Shown here: piece after piece, positions 42,454-53,997 of the stretch
How positions within the stretch are numbered: the first letter of the stretch is position 1
Layout: every line of letters begins with the position of its first letter
Assembly: GCA_947493955.1 (NCBI GenBank)
Contig: CANLSQ010000002.1
Location: 186,001 to 250,000 of the forward strand
DNA length: 64,000 nt
Source of the DNA: an uncultured Sphingomonadaceae bacterium
GTDB lineage: Bacteria; Pseudomonadota; Alphaproteobacteria; Sphingomonadales; Sphingomonadaceae
Direction: 5' to 3'
Translations under genes and position numbers: made by a program
Notes under the pieces: generated by a model
What the model was told of the DNA's origin: nothing
Database searches by the model: none
What the model saw: the letters and a program-made list of their open reading frames with translations, nothing else

Positions 42454-43550
42454 CAGTCGGCGGCGTCCAATATAGCGCGCAAGGCATCCATGAAACCGCG
42501 ATTTTCTTGCTCTGTACCGATGGTGATCCGCAGCGCATGTCCCAAACCTTGGGCTGGCAGTCTCCGGACCACATAGCCGGCCTCGACCAGTTTCCGGTCA
42601 GCCGTTTTTGCGCTCACCGCCCCGTCAAAAATTACCAGGATGAAATTTGCAGCGGATGGAATGGCGCGCAGGCCGTGATTGGACAAGGCCGCTATCTCTC
42701 CCGTCATCCATTCACGCCATTTGGCATTATGCTCGCGGCTGTGGGTGACAAATTGCTGGTCCGCCAGAGCCGCAATGGCTGCCGCCTGACCAGCGCTGGT
42801 CACATTAAACGGCCCACGGATCCGGTTGAGCGTATCGATAAGGTGCGGCTGTCCATAGGCCCAGCCAATGCGCTCTGCAGCAAGTCCGTAGATTTTGGAA
42901 AAAGTCCGTGTAATCAGAACATTGCCATGCCGCCGCGCCAGATCGAAACTCGCGGCACCGTCATTATCCAGATATTCGCCATAAGCCTGATCGAGCACCA
43001 GCACGACGTCTTGCGGCAGACCAGCATGCAGGCGTTCAATCTCACCGTCGGGCGTAATCGTACCTGTCGGGTTGTTGGGATTGGCCAGATAGACAACACG
43101 TGTTTTGGGTGTCACCAATGCCAGAAGACCGTCAACGTCGGTGCCATAGTCCTGGTCAGGGGCCATCACAACTTCTGCGCCGACCTTGCGGGTGGCGATC
43201 TCGTACACCATGAAACCGTAATTGACGTGGATAATCTCGTCACCAACACCGGCATAGCCGGCCGCGACCAGATTCAACAGCTCATCGGACCCCGTTCCGC
43301 AGACGATCTGGTCCGCTTCCAAGCCATAGTTATCCGCCAAAGCAGCACGCAGCGCATGGCTGGCCGGGTCGGGATAGCGTGCGACATTGCCTGCCTGCGC
43401 CGCAAGCGCGCTGCTGGCATCCGCGCTACAGCCGAGCGGATTTTCATTGGCGGAAAGCTTGACGAGCACGCGCCCGTCATCGGCTTTCGCCTTGCCGGGA
43501 GTATAAGCGTGAATCGCCGAGATATAGGATTTGGGCTCTGGTTTGATCAT
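42453..43550 (-). CDS. hisC: Histidinol-phosphate aminotransferase (aromatic-capable type)
   Basis: 365 residues, fold-type I PLP enzyme. The Schiff-base lysine is in TRTFSKIYGLAAERIG, with ANPNNPTGT for the cofactor pocket. Coupled to tyrC, it probably transaminates both imidazole acetol phosphate and aromatic keto acids, as the Zymomonas enzyme does. Divergent from metX with a 111-base gap. Confidence 0.93.
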   Translation of the reverse strand: MIKPEPKSYISAIHAYTPGKAKADDGRVLVKLSANENPLGCSADASSALAAQAGNVARYPDPASHALRAALADNYGLEADQIVCGTGSDELLNLVAAGYAGVGDEIIHVNYGFMVYEIATRKVGAEVVMAPDQDYGTDVDGLLALVTPKTRVVYLANPNNPTGTITPDGEIERLHAGLPQDVVLVLDQAYGEYLDNDGAASFDLARRHGNVLITRTFSKIYGLAAERIGWAYGQPHLIDTLNRIRGPFNVTSAGQAAAIAALADQQFVTHSREHNAKWREWMTGEIAALSNHGLRAIPSAANFILVIFDGAVSAKTADRKLVEAGYVVRRLPAQGLGHALRITIGTEQENRGFMDALRAILDAAD

Positions 43551-43661
43551 CGCCCGGCCTTACCCGCGCTATCCGGAACGATCAACAACAGTATTCAACT
43601 CCGCCGAGCTAAGCGCCTATAAACGCTTGCTAGTCTGTGCCTGCCTGATAATGCTACGCCG

Positions 43662-44786
43662 ATGAGTGAAGATGCGCGTTTTGGGCTCGACAAAAAGGTC
43701 CGCTTGCTGGGACCGTTGCCTTTGGATAGCGGCGGCGAACTGGCGCCTGTTGACCTCGCTTATGAAACCTATGGCGAATTGAACGCCGACGCCAGCAACG
43801 CGGTCCTGATTTGCCATGCGCTGACCGGTGATCAATATGTTGCCTCGACACATCCGGTTACCGGAAAGGATGGCTGGTGGACGCGCATGGTCGGTCCGGG
43901 CAAGCCGATCGACCCGGAGCGGCATTTTGTGATTTGCGCCAATGTGATTGGCAGCTGCATGGGTTCATCCGGACCCGCAACAGTCAATCCGGCCACTGAA
44001 AAACCCTGGGGTATGGATTTTCCGGTCCTCACGATCGCCGATATGGTTCGAGCGCAGGCGTTGTTGCTCGATCATCTTGGCATCGAGCGACTTCATGCCG
44101 TCATCGGTGGGTCGATGGGCGGAATGCAGGCGATCAGCTGGACCACGCTTTATCCCGATAGAGTCAAATCTGCTGTGATTGTTGCGTCTGCCGCACGCCA
44201 CAGTGCACAAAATATCGCCTTTCACGAAGTCGGACGACAAGCGATCATGGCCGATCCGCGCTGGCGTGGTGGATCCTATTATGCCGATGACGATCCGCCA
44301 AGCAGTGGCCTCGCCGTGGCGCGTATGGCGGCGCATATCACCTATCTGTCGGAAGCGGGCCTGACCGAGAAGTTCGGCCGGCGCTTGCAGGACCGTGACA
44401 GCAAGACTTTCGGCTTCGATGCTGATTTTCAGGTGGAAAGCTATTTGCGGCATCAGGGCATCAGCTTTGTCGATCGTTTTGACGCCAACAGCTATCTCTA
44501 TATCACCCGGGCGATGGACTATTTTGACCTGGCCGAGGCCCATGGCGGCACGTTGGCCAACGCGTTCAAGGGATCCAAAACGCGTTTCTGCCTGATCAGT
44601 TTTGATACCGACTGGCTCTATCCGACCAGTGAATCGCGAACCATCGTCCATGCGTTGAATGCGGCAGGCGCAGCCGCCAGTTTTGTCGAACTGTCCAGCG
44701 CCTTTGGGCATGACAGTTTCTTGTTGGCAAACCCCGAGATGAACCGAATTGTCGACGGGTTTTTGAAGGCGGGGGAAAGTGTATGA
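43662..44786 (+). CDS. metX: Homoserine O-acyltransferase MetX
   Basis: 374 residues, alpha/beta hydrolase fold. Nucleophile Ser in [11 protein letters not shown], oxyanion region HALTGDQY, and the catalytic Asp/His near FDTDWLYP and [10 protein letters not shown]. It activates homoserine for methionine synthesis. Whether acetyl or succinyl is the donor is not decided by motif alone. The stop overlaps metW by four bases, the usual metXW pairing. Confidence 0.95.
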   Translation: MSEDARFGLDKKVRLLGPLPLDSGGELAPVDLAYETYGELNADASNAVLICHALTGDQYVASTHPVTGKDGWWTRMVGPGKPIDPERHFVICANVIGSCMGSSGPATVNPATEKPWGMDFPVLTIADMVRAQALLLDHLGIERLHAVIGGSMGGMQAISWTTLYPDRVKSAVIVASAARHSAQNIAFHEVGRQAIMADPRWRGGSYYADDDPPSSGLAVARMAAHITYLSEAGLTEKFGRRLQDRDSKTFGFDADFQVESYLRHQGISFVDRFDANSYLYITRAMDYFDLAEAHGGTLANAFKGSKTRFCLISFDTDWLYPTSESRTIVHALNAAGAAASFVELSSAFGHDSFLLANPEMNRIVDGFLKAGESV

Positions 44787-45373
44787 GTAAACTCCGCCCC
44801 GATTTGCAGATTATTGCTGACAACGTCCGTCCCAACGCGCGTGTACTCGACATCGGCTGCGGCGATGGTGCCTTAATGGCCGCCTTGCGCGATCAGAAAC
44901 AGGTCGATGCCCGGGGGCTTGAAATTGACCCGACCAATGTCGCGAGCGCGGTCAGCAAAGGCCTGTCTGTCGTGCAGGGAGATGCCGATACCGATCTGTC
45001 AGCCTATCCCGATGCCAGTTTCGACTATGCGATCCTCAGCCAGACGTTGCAGACCACCCACCGGCCGGATCAGATAGTCGATGAACTGCTGCGCATCGGC
45101 AAACAGGCTTTTGTCAGCTTCCCCAATTTCGCCCATTGGCGGGTGCGTATGTCACTGTTGATCGGCGGCCGGATGCCGGTCACGCGATTGCTGCCGCAAA
45201 CGTGGTATGATACGCCAAATATTCACCACGTAACGATCGACGATTTCCGCGCATTGGTACGTAATGGCGAATTGAAACAAGAGGGCCAATGGTTCCTGAG
45301 CGGTGACAAGCAAACCGGGCGCGGTCTGGCCAATCTGCTCGCCGAGCATGCGGTATTTCTATTGCGCCGCTAA
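44783..45373 (+). CDS. metW: Methionine biosynthesis protein MetW
   Basis: 196 residues, SAM-dependent methyltransferase fold: [27 protein letters not shown] and [11 protein letters not shown] are standard MetW. MetW works with MetX in proteobacteria lacking other activators and is always tied to it. Coupled to metX by ATGA. Confidence 0.95.
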   Translation: MSKLRPDLQIIADNVRPNARVLDIGCGDGALMAALRDQKQVDARGLEIDPTNVASAVSKGLSVVQGDADTDLSAYPDASFDYAILSQTLQTTHRPDQIVDELLRIGKQAFVSFPNFAHWRVRMSLLIGGRMPVTRLLPQTWYDTPNIHHVTIDDFRALVRNGELKQEGQWFLSGDKQTGRGLANLLAEHAVFLLRR

Positions 45374-45401
45374 TCTATCCCGATTTCATGGGGGGACGTA
45401 A

Positions 45402-46235
45402 ATGGCTTATGATTACGAACTATTGTCAGTCACCAAAACTGGGCGGCTGGGCGAAGTCATCATCTCCAATCCACCCATCAACCTGATCACTCAGCAGCTT
45501 TTCGAAGAATGGATGGCGCTTGCCGAGGAGCTCGAGGCCGATTCCGATCTTACCGTCATTCTCTTCAAAAGTGCCGATCCTGATTTTTTCATGGCGCATT
45601 TCGACGTCGAGCTGATCCTGTCCTTTCCGGTCGACCGACCTGCGGAACGCAGCACCGATCCCAATCCGTTCCACGTCATGTGCCAGCGCTTTCGCTCGAT
45701 GGACAAAGTCACAATAGCGCAGGTGGAAGGACGCGTGGGCGGCGGCGGCAACGAGATTATATCGAACATGGACATGCGCTTTGGCGTACGGGGGAAAACA
45801 GTCATCAATCAGATGGAGGTACCGCTCGGTATCTTGCCGGGTGGTACGGGCACGCAAAACCTTTCCGATATCATCGGCCATGGCCGGGCGATGGAAGTCA
45901 TCCTGGGCGGAGAAGATCTGGACGCCGAAACGGCGGAACGCTGGGGCTATCTGAACCGGAATTATGCGGCAGAGGACATTGATGGCAAAGTTCGCGCATT
46001 GGCACAGCGTATCGCCGGCTTTCCAGTCGAAGCGGTCAGGTTTGCCAAGCAATCGATCAATAATGCTGCGGGTCCATCGGACAAAGGCCTTGCCGAAGAA
46101 TCATTCCTCTTCCAGCAACTCATCCGAACACCGGACGCGCGATCAAAGATGCAGCAATTCCTGGATATTGGCGGTCAAACGAGAGACGGCGAGCTGCAGC
46201 TTGATAGCTTGGTGAATCAGTTGAAAAACGCGTGA
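45402..46235 (+). CDS. Enoyl-CoA hydratase/isomerase family protein
   Basis: 277 residues, crotonase fold. The oxyanion-hole regions are FFMAHFDVELI and VEGRVGGGGNEIISNMDMRF; downstream VPLGILPGGTGTQNLSDIIG and ILGGEDLDAETAERWGYLN are typical. Substrate unknown: the family also contains non-CoA decarboxylases and dehalogenases. Starts 28 bases after metW. Confidence 0.87.
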   Translation: MAYDYELLSVTKTGRLGEVIISNPPINLITQQLFEEWMALAEELEADSDLTVILFKSADPDFFMAHFDVELILSFPVDRPAERSTDPNPFHVMCQRFRSMDKVTIAQVEGRVGGGGNEIISNMDMRFGVRGKTVINQMEVPLGILPGGTGTQNLSDIIGHGRAMEVILGGEDLDAETAERWGYLNRNYAAEDIDGKVRALAQRIAGFPVEAVRFAKQSINNAAGPSDKGLAEESFLFQQLIRTPDARSKMQQFLDIGGQTRDGELQLDSLVNQLKNA

Positions 46236-46294
46236 TTCACTCATCGATACCCTGTTAGATGTTGAGACGATCACGACAAACGTAGGAGCGAGTT

Positions 46295-48088
46295 TTGGAT
46301 TGGGCATATTATTGGGATATCGCGAAACCCTATGTCGGATTGGCGATATTATTTGCGCTCTTCACGGCCTTTGTTGGTGAGCGCCGCCCGCCCGCGGTGA
46401 CGGCGGTTGTTGCAGCCGCATTAATGCTGATGCTTGGACTTCTCAGCAGCAATGATATGCTGTCGGTCTTTTCCAATCCGGCGCCTCTGACCATTGGCGC
46501 GATGTTTATCTTATCTGGCGCCTTGGTGCGAACGGGGGTGATTGAAGCGCTTGCCGGTTTCGCTGCGCGGAAGGCGGAGAACCGGCCGTTCATGGCAATT
46601 GGCGGTTTTCTCGGCGGCACTTTTGCATCATCCGCCTTTGTCAACAATACGCCGGTGGTCATCATTCTGATCCCGATCATGCGCAAAATTGCAAAGGTTT
46701 CGGGCATAGCCGCGAGCAAGCTGCTGATCCCGCTATCCTATATATCCATATTGGGGGGCAGCCTGACCCTGCTCGGCACATCGACCAACCTGTTGGTCGA
46801 CGGTGTGGCGCAGGAAAACGGTCAAGCGGCCTTTGGCTTGTTTGAGATAACCCAAGTTGGCCTGATCGCTGCGGCAACCGGGATTGTCATGATCGCAATA
46901 TTGGGGCCGCTATTTCTGCCAAAGCGAGACAGTGAAAGCCTGTCAGACCAGATGCCAGAATCCTACTATCTGACCGATATCCGGATAAGGGATGACAGCG
47001 CTTTCGTCGGCAAGCAGATTTCAACCATCAGCGCCTTCACCCATTCGGGTGTAGACATCATCGGCCGCCGTGTCGGGCGCGATATCGACCGGTTCGAGTT
47101 TTCCGACCACATCTTGGAAGGCGGCGAGACGCTCGTTGCCGCCGTGACGCAGGAAGAGCTTTTGTCTCTCGCCGAAATTAGAGGGATTTCATTGGGCTAT
47201 GCTGGCGTCAAGCAACCGGATGTACCGATGGGTGACGAACATACGCGGCTGGTCGAGCTGGTCATCGGCCCCTCCCACCGGTCTGTCGGCAAATCCCTGC
47301 CCAGCCTGCCTTTTTTGTCGCGCGTGCCTGCGCGGGTACTGGGCCTGTCGCGACCGCGTCACATTGCCGGACCGACGCTGTCCGATGCGCGTATCCGCCA
47401 TGGTGACAGCTTGCTGGTACAGACCGATGATATTTCCATCAGCACATTGCAGGAAAATGCCGATCTGGTGCACTTGCAGGAACCAGAAGCGCGATCCTAC
47501 CGACGGCGGCGGGCGCCAGTCGCGATCCTTACTCTCGCGATCATCATCGTCGCCGCGGCATTGGGCGTGATGCCGATTGCCGCTTTGGCGATGCTCGGTG
47601 TCGCGGTGGTTTTGCTAACCAAATGTATCGACAGCGAAGAGGCATGGGGGGCCATGGATGGCAATGTGCTGGTGCTGATCTTCGCCATGCTGGCGGTGGG
47701 CAAAGGGCTGGAAAATGCAGGGACGGTGCAACTGATCGTCGACACACTCTTGCCGCTGCTCAACATGATCTCCCCGCTATGGCTGATTATTGCGATATAT
47801 TCGCTGACCTCCCTGCTCACCGAAACCGCGACCAACAATGCGGTTGCTGTCATCATGACGCCATTGGTAATCGGCATTGCCGAGCAAACCGGCGTGGACG
47901 TCCGCAGCCTATTGGTTGCGGTGATGTTCGGCGCATCGGCGAGCTTTGCCACCCCGGTCGGCTATCAGACGAATACTTTGGTCTATACAGCCGGCAACTA
48001 CCGTTTTTCCGATTTTGTCCGGATCGGCTTGCCACTCAATATCGGCGTGGGTCTGGCCGCCTGTTTCGCGATCTATTATATATTCTGA
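46295..48088 (+). CDS. SLC13-family permease with central TrkA-C domains
   Basis: 597 residues. Start is TTG at 46295 with AGGAG 6 bases upstream. N-terminal and C-terminal halves are TM bundles (GTFASSAFVNNTPVVIILIP; TATNNAVAVIMTPL) as in the Na+/dicarboxylate or sulfate permease family; residues about 220-390 form two soluble TrkA-C-like (RCK-C) domains (DDSAFVGKQIST, GDSLLVQTDDI). Likely Na+-driven anion uptake; sulfate or dicarboxylate are both possible. Confidence 0.85.
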   Translation: MDWAYYWDIAKPYVGLAILFALFTAFVGERRPPAVTAVVAAALMLMLGLLSSNDMLSVFSNPAPLTIGAMFILSGALVRTGVIEALAGFAARKAENRPFMAIGGFLGGTFASSAFVNNTPVVIILIPIMRKIAKVSGIAASKLLIPLSYISILGGSLTLLGTSTNLLVDGVAQENGQAAFGLFEITQVGLIAAATGIVMIAILGPLFLPKRDSESLSDQMPESYYLTDIRIRDDSAFVGKQISTISAFTHSGVDIIGRRVGRDIDRFEFSDHILEGGETLVAAVTQEELLSLAEIRGISLGYAGVKQPDVPMGDEHTRLVELVIGPSHRSVGKSLPSLPFLSRVPARVLGLSRPRHIAGPTLSDARIRHGDSLLVQTDDISISTLQENADLVHLQEPEARSYRRRRAPVAILTLAIIIVAAALGVMPIAALAMLGVAVVLLTKCIDSEEAWGAMDGNVLVLIFAMLAVGKGLENAGTVQLIVDTLLPLLNMISPLWLIIAIYSLTSLLTETATNNAVAVIMTPLVIGIAEQTGVDVRSLLVAVMFGASASFATPVGYQTNTLVYTAGNYRFSDFVRIGLPLNIGVGLAACFAIYYIF

Positions 48089-48110
48089 TCACCAGTGGAG
48101 ACGTCTACCG

Positions 48111-48413
48111 ATGAACAGTAAAAACCCCAAGATCACAGTGGAGAATATCAACACACCCGGCAAGACGTCTCGGGTGGATGCGCCGAAATATACCGATATG
48201 CGTGATGCGATGATGCAGGTCCTGCCCAATCAGGCGCCGGGTCTCAGCCACGCCGAAATCAAGGAAGGCGTTAAGCCGTTGCTGGATCAAGAACTATTTC
48301 CCGGCGGCAAAACCAGCGGATGGTGGTCCAAGACAGTGCAATTGGATCTTGAAGCAAAGGGGGTAATGGTCCGAAATGTTACAAAGCCTTTGCGCTGGCA
48401 TAAAAAGAGCTGA
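48111..48413 (+). CDS. Small conserved protein (DUF6958-like)
   Basis: 100 residues from ATG 48111, 22 bases after the permease gene. Pattern ENINTPGKTSRVDAPKYTDMRDAMMQVLP (positions 11-39, read in pieces) and a terminal TKPLRWHKKS recall the DUF6958 family, a winged-helix-like small protein. FPGGKTSGWW is also typical. Function unknown. Confidence 0.72.
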   Translation: MNSKNPKITVENINTPGKTSRVDAPKYTDMRDAMMQVLPNQAPGLSHAEIKEGVKPLLDQELFPGGKTSGWWSKTVQLDLEAKGVMVRNVTKPLRWHKKS

Positions 48414-48422
48414 TCAACGCCT

Positions 48423-49991
48423 TTACCGCTCCCGCGTCGCGCTGAACTTGATGTCTGGATTGCGCTCTTCCTGATAATTCACATCCCAGCCGGATTTGGC
48501 GAGGAATACCAGATTATCGTCCCGATCCTTGGCAAGGCTCGTTTGATTGATATTGGCAAAGGCGCCCAGCACATCGTCAGCACCACTAATCCAGCGGGCG
48601 GTTTCAAATGGTGCAGGTTCAAGACCGGCCTCGACCTTATATTCTGCTGACAGGCGACTCACCAACACTTCGAGCTGCAACTGGCCGACAACACCGATAA
48701 TCCAGTTGGCGCCAATTTCCGGATAGAAAACCTGCACGACACCTTCTTCGCTGAGGTCATCAAGCGCCTTGCGCAGCTTCTTGGTCTGTGTCGGGTCTTT
48801 CAGAATCACCCGGCGCAATATTTCCGGCGCAAAGTTCGGCAGGCCGGTAATCCGCACCTGATTTTTCTCGCTGAGCGTGTCACCGACACGCAGTGTCCCG
48901 TGGTTGGGGATACCGATAATGTCACCGGGCTGTGCGGTATCGGCAATTTCGCGGTCCTGCGCGAAGAATAATATCGGGCTGTGAATGGCAATCGGTTTGC
49001 CGAGCGCGGAAGGCGTCAGCTTCATGCCGCGCTTAAACTCGCCGGAGCAAAGCCGCATGAAGGCAATGCGGTCGCGGTGCTGCGGGTCCATATTCGCCTG
49101 AATCTTGAAAATGAAACCCGTCACGTCTTTGCTGTCGGGCACAATCGGGGCAGGCTCCGCGGGCTGTGGCCGCGGGCTCGGGGCATAGTCAGCAATCGCC
49201 TCGATCAGCTCTTCCACGCCAAATTGCTTGAGCGCGGAACCAAAGAAAACCGGTGTGAGATCGCCATTTTGATAGGCTTCCAGATCGAAGCTGCTGTAGC
49301 CGCCTTGTGCCAGCTCGCCTTCGCTGGTGAGCCGTTCCAGCGCTTCATCGCTCAGCACATCGGCGATCTTGGGATCGTCCAGCCCCTCAAATTGCTGAAC
49401 CTTACCATCATAATTTTTGCTGTCGCCATCGGGTTGGTGCAGCTGATTGCGATTGAGGTCGTAAATACCCTCAAACTGTCCGCCCATACCGGTTGGCCAG
49501 CTCATCGGGCAAACATCGAGTGCCAATTTATCGGCCACTTCGTCAAGCAATTCGAACGGATCGCGACCTTCGCGGTCCACCTTGTTGACGAAGGTAATGA
49601 TCGGCACGCTGCGTAGGCGGCAGACTTCAAACAGCTTCAGCGTCTGCGCCTCGATCCCGCTGGCTGCATCAATCACCATGATCGCGCTGTCCACGGCGGT
49701 TAGCGTGCGGTAGGTATCTTCGGAAAAATCCTCATGGCCCGGTGTATCGAGCAGGTTGAAGGTGATGCCGTTACGCTCGAACGTCATCACCGAGCTGGTC
49801 ACGGAAATCCCGCGCTGCTGCTCGATCTTCATCCAGTCGGACCGCGCCCGTCGGTTATCCCCGCGTGCTTTCACCTCGCCCGCCAAGTGAATCGCGCCGC
49901 CTTTCAAAAGCAGCTTCTCGGTCAACGTCGTCTTACCGGCATCGGGGTGAGAGATAATCGCAAATGTGCGGCGTGGGTTGGTCTGGGTCAT
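48423..49991 (-). CDS. prfC: Peptide chain release factor 3
   Basis: 522 residues. GTPase: P-loop SHPDAGKTTL, NKVD and DTPGHEDFSEDT; the domain-III part WIIGVVGQLQLEVLVSRL. RF3 recycles RF1/RF2 from ribosomes after termination. It lies 3 bases after the pheT stop, hence in one transcript. Confidence 0.96.
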   Translation of the reverse strand: MTQTNPRRTFAIISHPDAGKTTLTEKLLLKGGAIHLAGEVKARGDNRRARSDWMKIEQQRGISVTSSVMTFERNGITFNLLDTPGHEDFSEDTYRTLTAVDSAIMVIDAASGIEAQTLKLFEVCRLRSVPIITFVNKVDREGRDPFELLDEVADKLALDVCPMSWPTGMGGQFEGIYDLNRNQLHQPDGDSKNYDGKVQQFEGLDDPKIADVLSDEALERLTSEGELAQGGYSSFDLEAYQNGDLTPVFFGSALKQFGVEELIEAIADYAPSPRPQPAEPAPIVPDSKDVTGFIFKIQANMDPQHRDRIAFMRLCSGEFKRGMKLTPSALGKPIAIHSPILFFAQDREIADTAQPGDIIGIPNHGTLRVGDTLSEKNQVRITGLPNFAPEILRRVILKDPTQTKKLRKALDDLSEEGVVQVFYPEIGANWIIGVVGQLQLEVLVSRLSAEYKVEAGLEPAPFETARWISGADDVLGAFANINQTSLAKDRDDNLVFLAKSGWDVNYQEERNPDIKFSATRER

Positions 49992-49994
49992 ATT

Positions 49995-52367
49995 CTAACC
50001 CCTCAATTCCGCACCCAATTTCGTTGCACCCGCCACAACCTTGTCCGAGACGGCTTTCAGATCCTCTTCGGTCAGCGTTGCTTCCAGCGGCTGCAGCGTA
50101 ATCTCCACCGCCAGCGATTTCTTGCCTTCACCGACACTGGCACCTTCGAAAAGGTCGAACAGGCGCGCGCCGGTGATCAGCTTCTTGTCCGCGCCCTTGA
50201 TCGCGCGCACCAGGTCGCCGGCTGGCAGGTCAGCATCAACGATGAAAGCAAAATCACGGGTCACCGCCTGCAGGGCGGGCGGAGCAAAGGCCTCGCGGAT
50301 GTGGCTTTTGGCTTTCTTCACCGGGATGGCATCGAGGAAAATTTCGGCAGCAACCGCCGCACCTTTCAGACCCATGGCCTTGGTCACGGACGGGTGCAGC
50401 ACGCCATAGGCGGCGAGGACTTTCTTGGGCCCCAGACGCAGCGTACCGGATTGGCCGGGATGATAATGATCGCCCGCTTCGGCAAAATCCATCAGCTTCT
50501 CGGTCGGGGCACCTGCCGCTTCCAATATTGCAAGAACCTCGGCCTTGGCATCGAATGCATCATATCCGGTTACGCTGCCCGTTTGCCAACTACGTGCCCG
50601 GTTTTCACCCGCCAGTACCAGACCAATGGTCTGATGCTCGGTGGATTCGAGATAACGTCGTCCTACTTCGAACAAGCGAATGGATGCTGCGCCGCGATCG
50701 GCGTTGCGTTGCGCGGCGGCAATCAGGCCGGGCAATAAGGATGGTCGCATGACTTTCAGCTCTTCGCTGATCGGATTGGCAAGTGACCATGTGCCGCCGC
50801 CAAAGGGTGCGGCTTCTTTGTCAGAGATAAAGCTCCAGGTCACGGTCTCGTTTAACCCGCGCGCGGCCGCCGCACGGCGCGCCTTGCGTTCGGCCAGTTG
50901 CTCCGGCGATGCCGTGGGTTTGGCAACGCCAGCTTTGCGCGGCAGCGGTGTCGACGGAACGCTATCCAGTCCTTCGATCCGCACCACTTCCTCAACCAGA
51001 TCCTGCCAACCGGCAATGTCCCGGCGCCAAGTTGGCGGCGTGACTTGCCAATTGCTGTCGACCGCAAATCCCAGAGATTCCAAGATGGATTTCTGTTTTT
51101 CCGGCGCGACATCAATACCACCCAAGGCAGCACATTGCTTGGGATCATAGCTGATCATGGGCATGTCCGTCGGCGGTGTCCCGGCACGGGTTATGTCGCT
51201 GGCCTTGCCGCCGCAAAGCTCGAGCACCAGGGCGGTCGCGATATCAAGGCCATCGTCCAGAAATGCCGGATCCACACCGCGTTCAAAGCGCTGGCGCGCA
51301 TCGCTGGTGAGCATCAGTTTCTGGCCGGTTTTGGCAATCGAAGCGGGATCGAAATAGGCGCACTCGATCAATACTTCGGTAGTGGACTCTTCAGAACCGG
51401 TCTCCGCGCCGCCCATGATGCCGCCGATATCGTGAGCGCCATTGCCATCGGCAATCACGGTCATGGTTTCGTCGAGAACATATTCTTTGTCGTTCAGCGC
51501 CGTGAGCTTCTCACCGGCCTTCGCTTTGCGCGCGACCAGACCGCCGTTGAGCTTGGCCACATCATAGACATGCAGTGGCCGACCATGATCGAGCATCACA
51601 TAGTTGGTGATGTCGACCAGGGCGTTGATCGGCTTCTGGCCAGCGGATTTCAGCCGTGCCTGCATCCAGTCCGGCGATGGACCATTGGTCAGGCCGGTTA
51701 CCGTGCAGCCATAGAAGGCCGGGCAGCCCTCGGCATCATCAGTCCGGATATCGGGGCCTGCGCCGCTTCGCCCCACCGAACCGATTTCGAGCGGCTTCAG
51801 TGTACCGAGACCAGCCGCAGCCAGATCACGGGCAATGCCGCGCACGCCCATGCAGTCCTGTCTGTTGGGCAGGACAGCCGCATCAATAACCGGATCATCC
51901 AGCTTGGCATAATCCGCATAGCTGGTACCGACAGCACCAGCCGCATCGGTGGGCAGTTCAATGATACCATCATGATCATCGCCCAGTTCCAGCTCGCGCG
52001 CACTGCACATCATGCCAAAGCTTTCGACATCGCGGATTTTTGCGGGTTTCAGCGTGAAATCACTGCCCGGAATATAAGTTCCGGGAGGGCCGAATACGCC
52101 AACCATGTCCTTGCGCGCATTGGGCGCGCCGCAGACAACTTGCCATGGCTCATCGGAGCCATCGTCGACCTTTAGCAGCTGCAGCTTGTCCGCATTGGGA
52201 TGCGGGCCGGCCTCAATGACCTTGGCCACGCGGAACGGGCGCAGGGCATCGGCAGGGTTCTCCAACCCTTCCAGTTCCAATCCGATTGCTGTCAGCTTTT
52301 CGGTAATTTCGGTCAGGCTTGCATCGGTATCGAGATGGGCTTTGAGCCAGCTTAGCGAGAATTTCAT
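49995..52367 (-). CDS. pheT: Phenylalanine--tRNA ligase beta subunit
   Basis: 790 residues, full length. The N-terminal tRNA-binding OB domain ([18 protein letters not shown]), B3/B4 editing domain ([12 protein letters not shown]), B5 ([12 protein letters not shown]) and C-terminal anticodon-like domain ([18 protein letters not shown]) can be followed in order. Works with PheS in an alpha2-beta2 enzyme. Its start overlaps the pheS stop by four bases. Confidence 0.97.
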   Translation of the reverse strand: MKFSLSWLKAHLDTDASLTEITEKLTAIGLELEGLENPADALRPFRVAKVIEAGPHPNADKLQLLKVDDGSDEPWQVVCGAPNARKDMVGVFGPPGTYIPGSDFTLKPAKIRDVESFGMMCSARELELGDDHDGIIELPTDAAGAVGTSYADYAKLDDPVIDAAVLPNRQDCMGVRGIARDLAAAGLGTLKPLEIGSVGRSGAGPDIRTDDAEGCPAFYGCTVTGLTNGPSPDWMQARLKSAGQKPINALVDITNYVMLDHGRPLHVYDVAKLNGGLVARKAKAGEKLTALNDKEYVLDETMTVIADGNGAHDIGGIMGGAETGSEESTTEVLIECAYFDPASIAKTGQKLMLTSDARQRFERGVDPAFLDDGLDIATALVLELCGGKASDITRAGTPPTDMPMISYDPKQCAALGGIDVAPEKQKSILESLGFAVDSNWQVTPPTWRRDIAGWQDLVEEVVRIEGLDSVPSTPLPRKAGVAKPTASPEQLAERKARRAAAARGLNETVTWSFISDKEAAPFGGGTWSLANPISEELKVMRPSLLPGLIAAAQRNADRGAASIRLFEVGRRYLESTEHQTIGLVLAGENRARSWQTGSVTGYDAFDAKAEVLAILEAAGAPTEKLMDFAEAGDHYHPGQSGTLRLGPKKVLAAYGVLHPSVTKAMGLKGAAVAAEIFLDAIPVKKAKSHIREAFAPPALQAVTRDFAFIVDADLPAGDLVRAIKGADKKLITGARLFDLFEGASVGEGKKSLAVEITLQPLEATLTEEDLKAVSDKVVAGATKLGAELRG

Positions 52368-53479
52368 GCGCCCACTCCTCCGCTCAATGTTGGTACGTCG
52401 AGCGCGTCAAATCCATAATGCTCCATCCAGCGCAGATCGCCGTCAAAGAACGCCCGCAAATCATCCATGCCATATTTCAGCATGGCAAGCCGATCGATAC
52501 CGCAGCCAAAGGCAAAGCCCTGCCAGACATCGGGATCAAGTCCGCAATTGCGAATGACATTGGGATGCACCATGCCGGAGCCCAGAATTTCCATCCAGCC
52601 GCCTTCATTGCTGCGCGCGTCACCGCCGATGATCCGGCGGCCTTTTTCGACCGAGAAGCCGACATCGACTTCGGCACTAGGCTCTGTGAACGGGAAATAG
52701 CTTGGGCGCAGGCGTAGTTCGATATCGTCGCGTTCAAAAAACGCTCGTACAAAGGTTTCGAGTGTCCATTTGAGATGACCCATATGAATATTCTTGTCGA
52801 TCACAAGGCCTTCGACCTGATGGAACATCGGCGTATGGGTGGCATCGCTATCACTGCGATAGGTGCGGCCCGGCGCGATAATGTAAATCGGTTCGCCCTC
52901 GCCGTCAGTTTGCTTGGCAACATCCATCATCGTGCGGATTTGCACGGGCGAAGTGTGTGTACGCAGCAGTTTTGGCATGCCCTGATCGTCGGTTTGCGGG
53001 AAATAGAAAGTGTCATGCATCGCGCGCGCCGGATGGGTTTCCGGAATATTGAGCGCGGTGAAATTATGCCAGTCATCTTCGATTTCCGGACCCGTAGCGA
53101 CCGAGAAACCGAGGTCGGCGAAAATCTCGGCCAGCTCGTCCATCACCTGCGAAACCGGATGAATGCTGCCTTTGGGCGCGCTTGGTGGCGGCAAGGTCAT
53201 GTCGATTTTTTCGGTGGCGAGCCGTGCGTTCAGCGCTTCGGTTTCCATGCCGTCCTTGCGCGCGGCAATCGCATCAGCCACGGCCTGACGGGCACCATTG
53301 ATTTTCGGGCCTTCACTCTGGCGTTCTTCGGGGGTCATTTTGCCAAGCGTTTTAAGCAGCAGCGAAATCTCGCCTTTCTTGCCCAGCGCAGCAACGCGGA
53401 TCGCTTCCAAGGCATGGCCATCGCTGGCCGCTGCTATCTGTCCGAGATAATTCTCTTTAATTGCTTCGATGTCACTCAT
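52364..53479 (-). CDS. pheS: Phenylalanine--tRNA ligase alpha subunit
   Basis: 371 residues. Class II synthetase: [13 protein letters not shown] (motif), [21 protein letters not shown] (read in pieces; motif 2 region) and [17 protein letters not shown] (motif 3). Charges tRNA-Phe. A promoter of its own is likely in the gap after the rplT terminator. Confidence 0.97.
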   Translation of the reverse strand: MSDIEAIKENYLGQIAAASDGHALEAIRVAALGKKGEISLLLKTLGKMTPEERQSEGPKINGARQAVADAIAARKDGMETEALNARLATEKIDMTLPPPSAPKGSIHPVSQVMDELAEIFADLGFSVATGPEIEDDWHNFTALNIPETHPARAMHDTFYFPQTDDQGMPKLLRTHTSPVQIRTMMDVAKQTDGEGEPIYIIAPGRTYRSDSDATHTPMFHQVEGLVIDKNIHMGHLKWTLETFVRAFFERDDIELRLRPSYFPFTEPSAEVDVGFSVEKGRRIIGGDARSNEGGWMEILGSGMVHPNVIRNCGLDPDVWQGFAFGCGIDRLAMLKYGMDDLRAFFDGDLRWMEHYGFDALDVPTLSGGVGA

Positions 53480-53537
53480 GACTTTACCCTATTTTCCCTG
53501 CTGACCGTCTAAAGCAGGCTGCGGTGAAAAACCCAAT

Positions 53538-53570
53538 AAAAAAGCGCCGCGAGATTGCTCTCCGGCGCTT
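53538..53570 (-). terminator. Rho-independent terminator after rpmI-rplT
   Basis: On the minus strand AAGCGCCG pairs with CGGCGCTT (plus-strand 53542-53549 with 53563-53570) around a 13-base loop and is followed by a run of Ts (plus-strand As to 53538). It ends the ribosomal protein transcript before pheS. Confidence 0.82.
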
Positions 53571-53590
53571 CTTTGAAATTATTTAAACAC

Positions 53591-53953
53591 TTAAGCTTTC
53601 GCTAGAGCATCCTGCGCCTGTTTGATGAGGCCGCTAAACACTGCAGGTTCATTCATCGCCAGGTCGGCCATGACTTTACGGTCGAGCTCAATGCCGGCCA
53701 GCTTAGTGCCGTGAATGAACGTGCCATAGGTCATGCCTTCTGCGCGGACCGCAGCGTTGATACGCTGAATCCAGATGGCGCGAAAAGCCCGCTTTTTAAC
53801 TTTACGATCACGATACGCATATTGACCGGCTTTTTCGACAGCCTGCCGCGCAACGCGGATGGTATTTTTGCGGCGGCCATAATAGCCTTTTGCCTGATCC
53901 AGTAATCTCTTATGTTTTGTACGAGTGGTCGTACCCCGTTTTACACGTGCCAT
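53591..53953 (-). CDS. rplT: 50S ribosomal protein L20
   Basis: 120 residues, complete. [47 protein letters not shown] are diagnostic. L20 is an early 23S-binding assembly protein. Follows rpmI closely, and infC is not seen here. Confidence 0.98.
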   Translation of the reverse strand: MARVKRGTTTRTKHKRLLDQAKGYYGRRKNTIRVARQAVEKAGQYAYRDRKVKKRAFRAIWIQRINAAVRAEGMTYGTFIHGTKLAGIELDRKVMADLAMNEPAVFSGLIKQAQDALAKA

Positions 53954-53997
53954 TTTCTATATCCTTGAATTCTATGAAGCTATGGGAGCGCGAGCTA

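Noticed and set aside
43551-43661. SAM riboswitch before metX
   Set aside because: The 111-base leader shows no convincing pseudoknot or terminator structure.
50898-52175. 425-aa frame on the plus strand
   Set aside because: Antisense to pheT, an undoubted gene; no domain.
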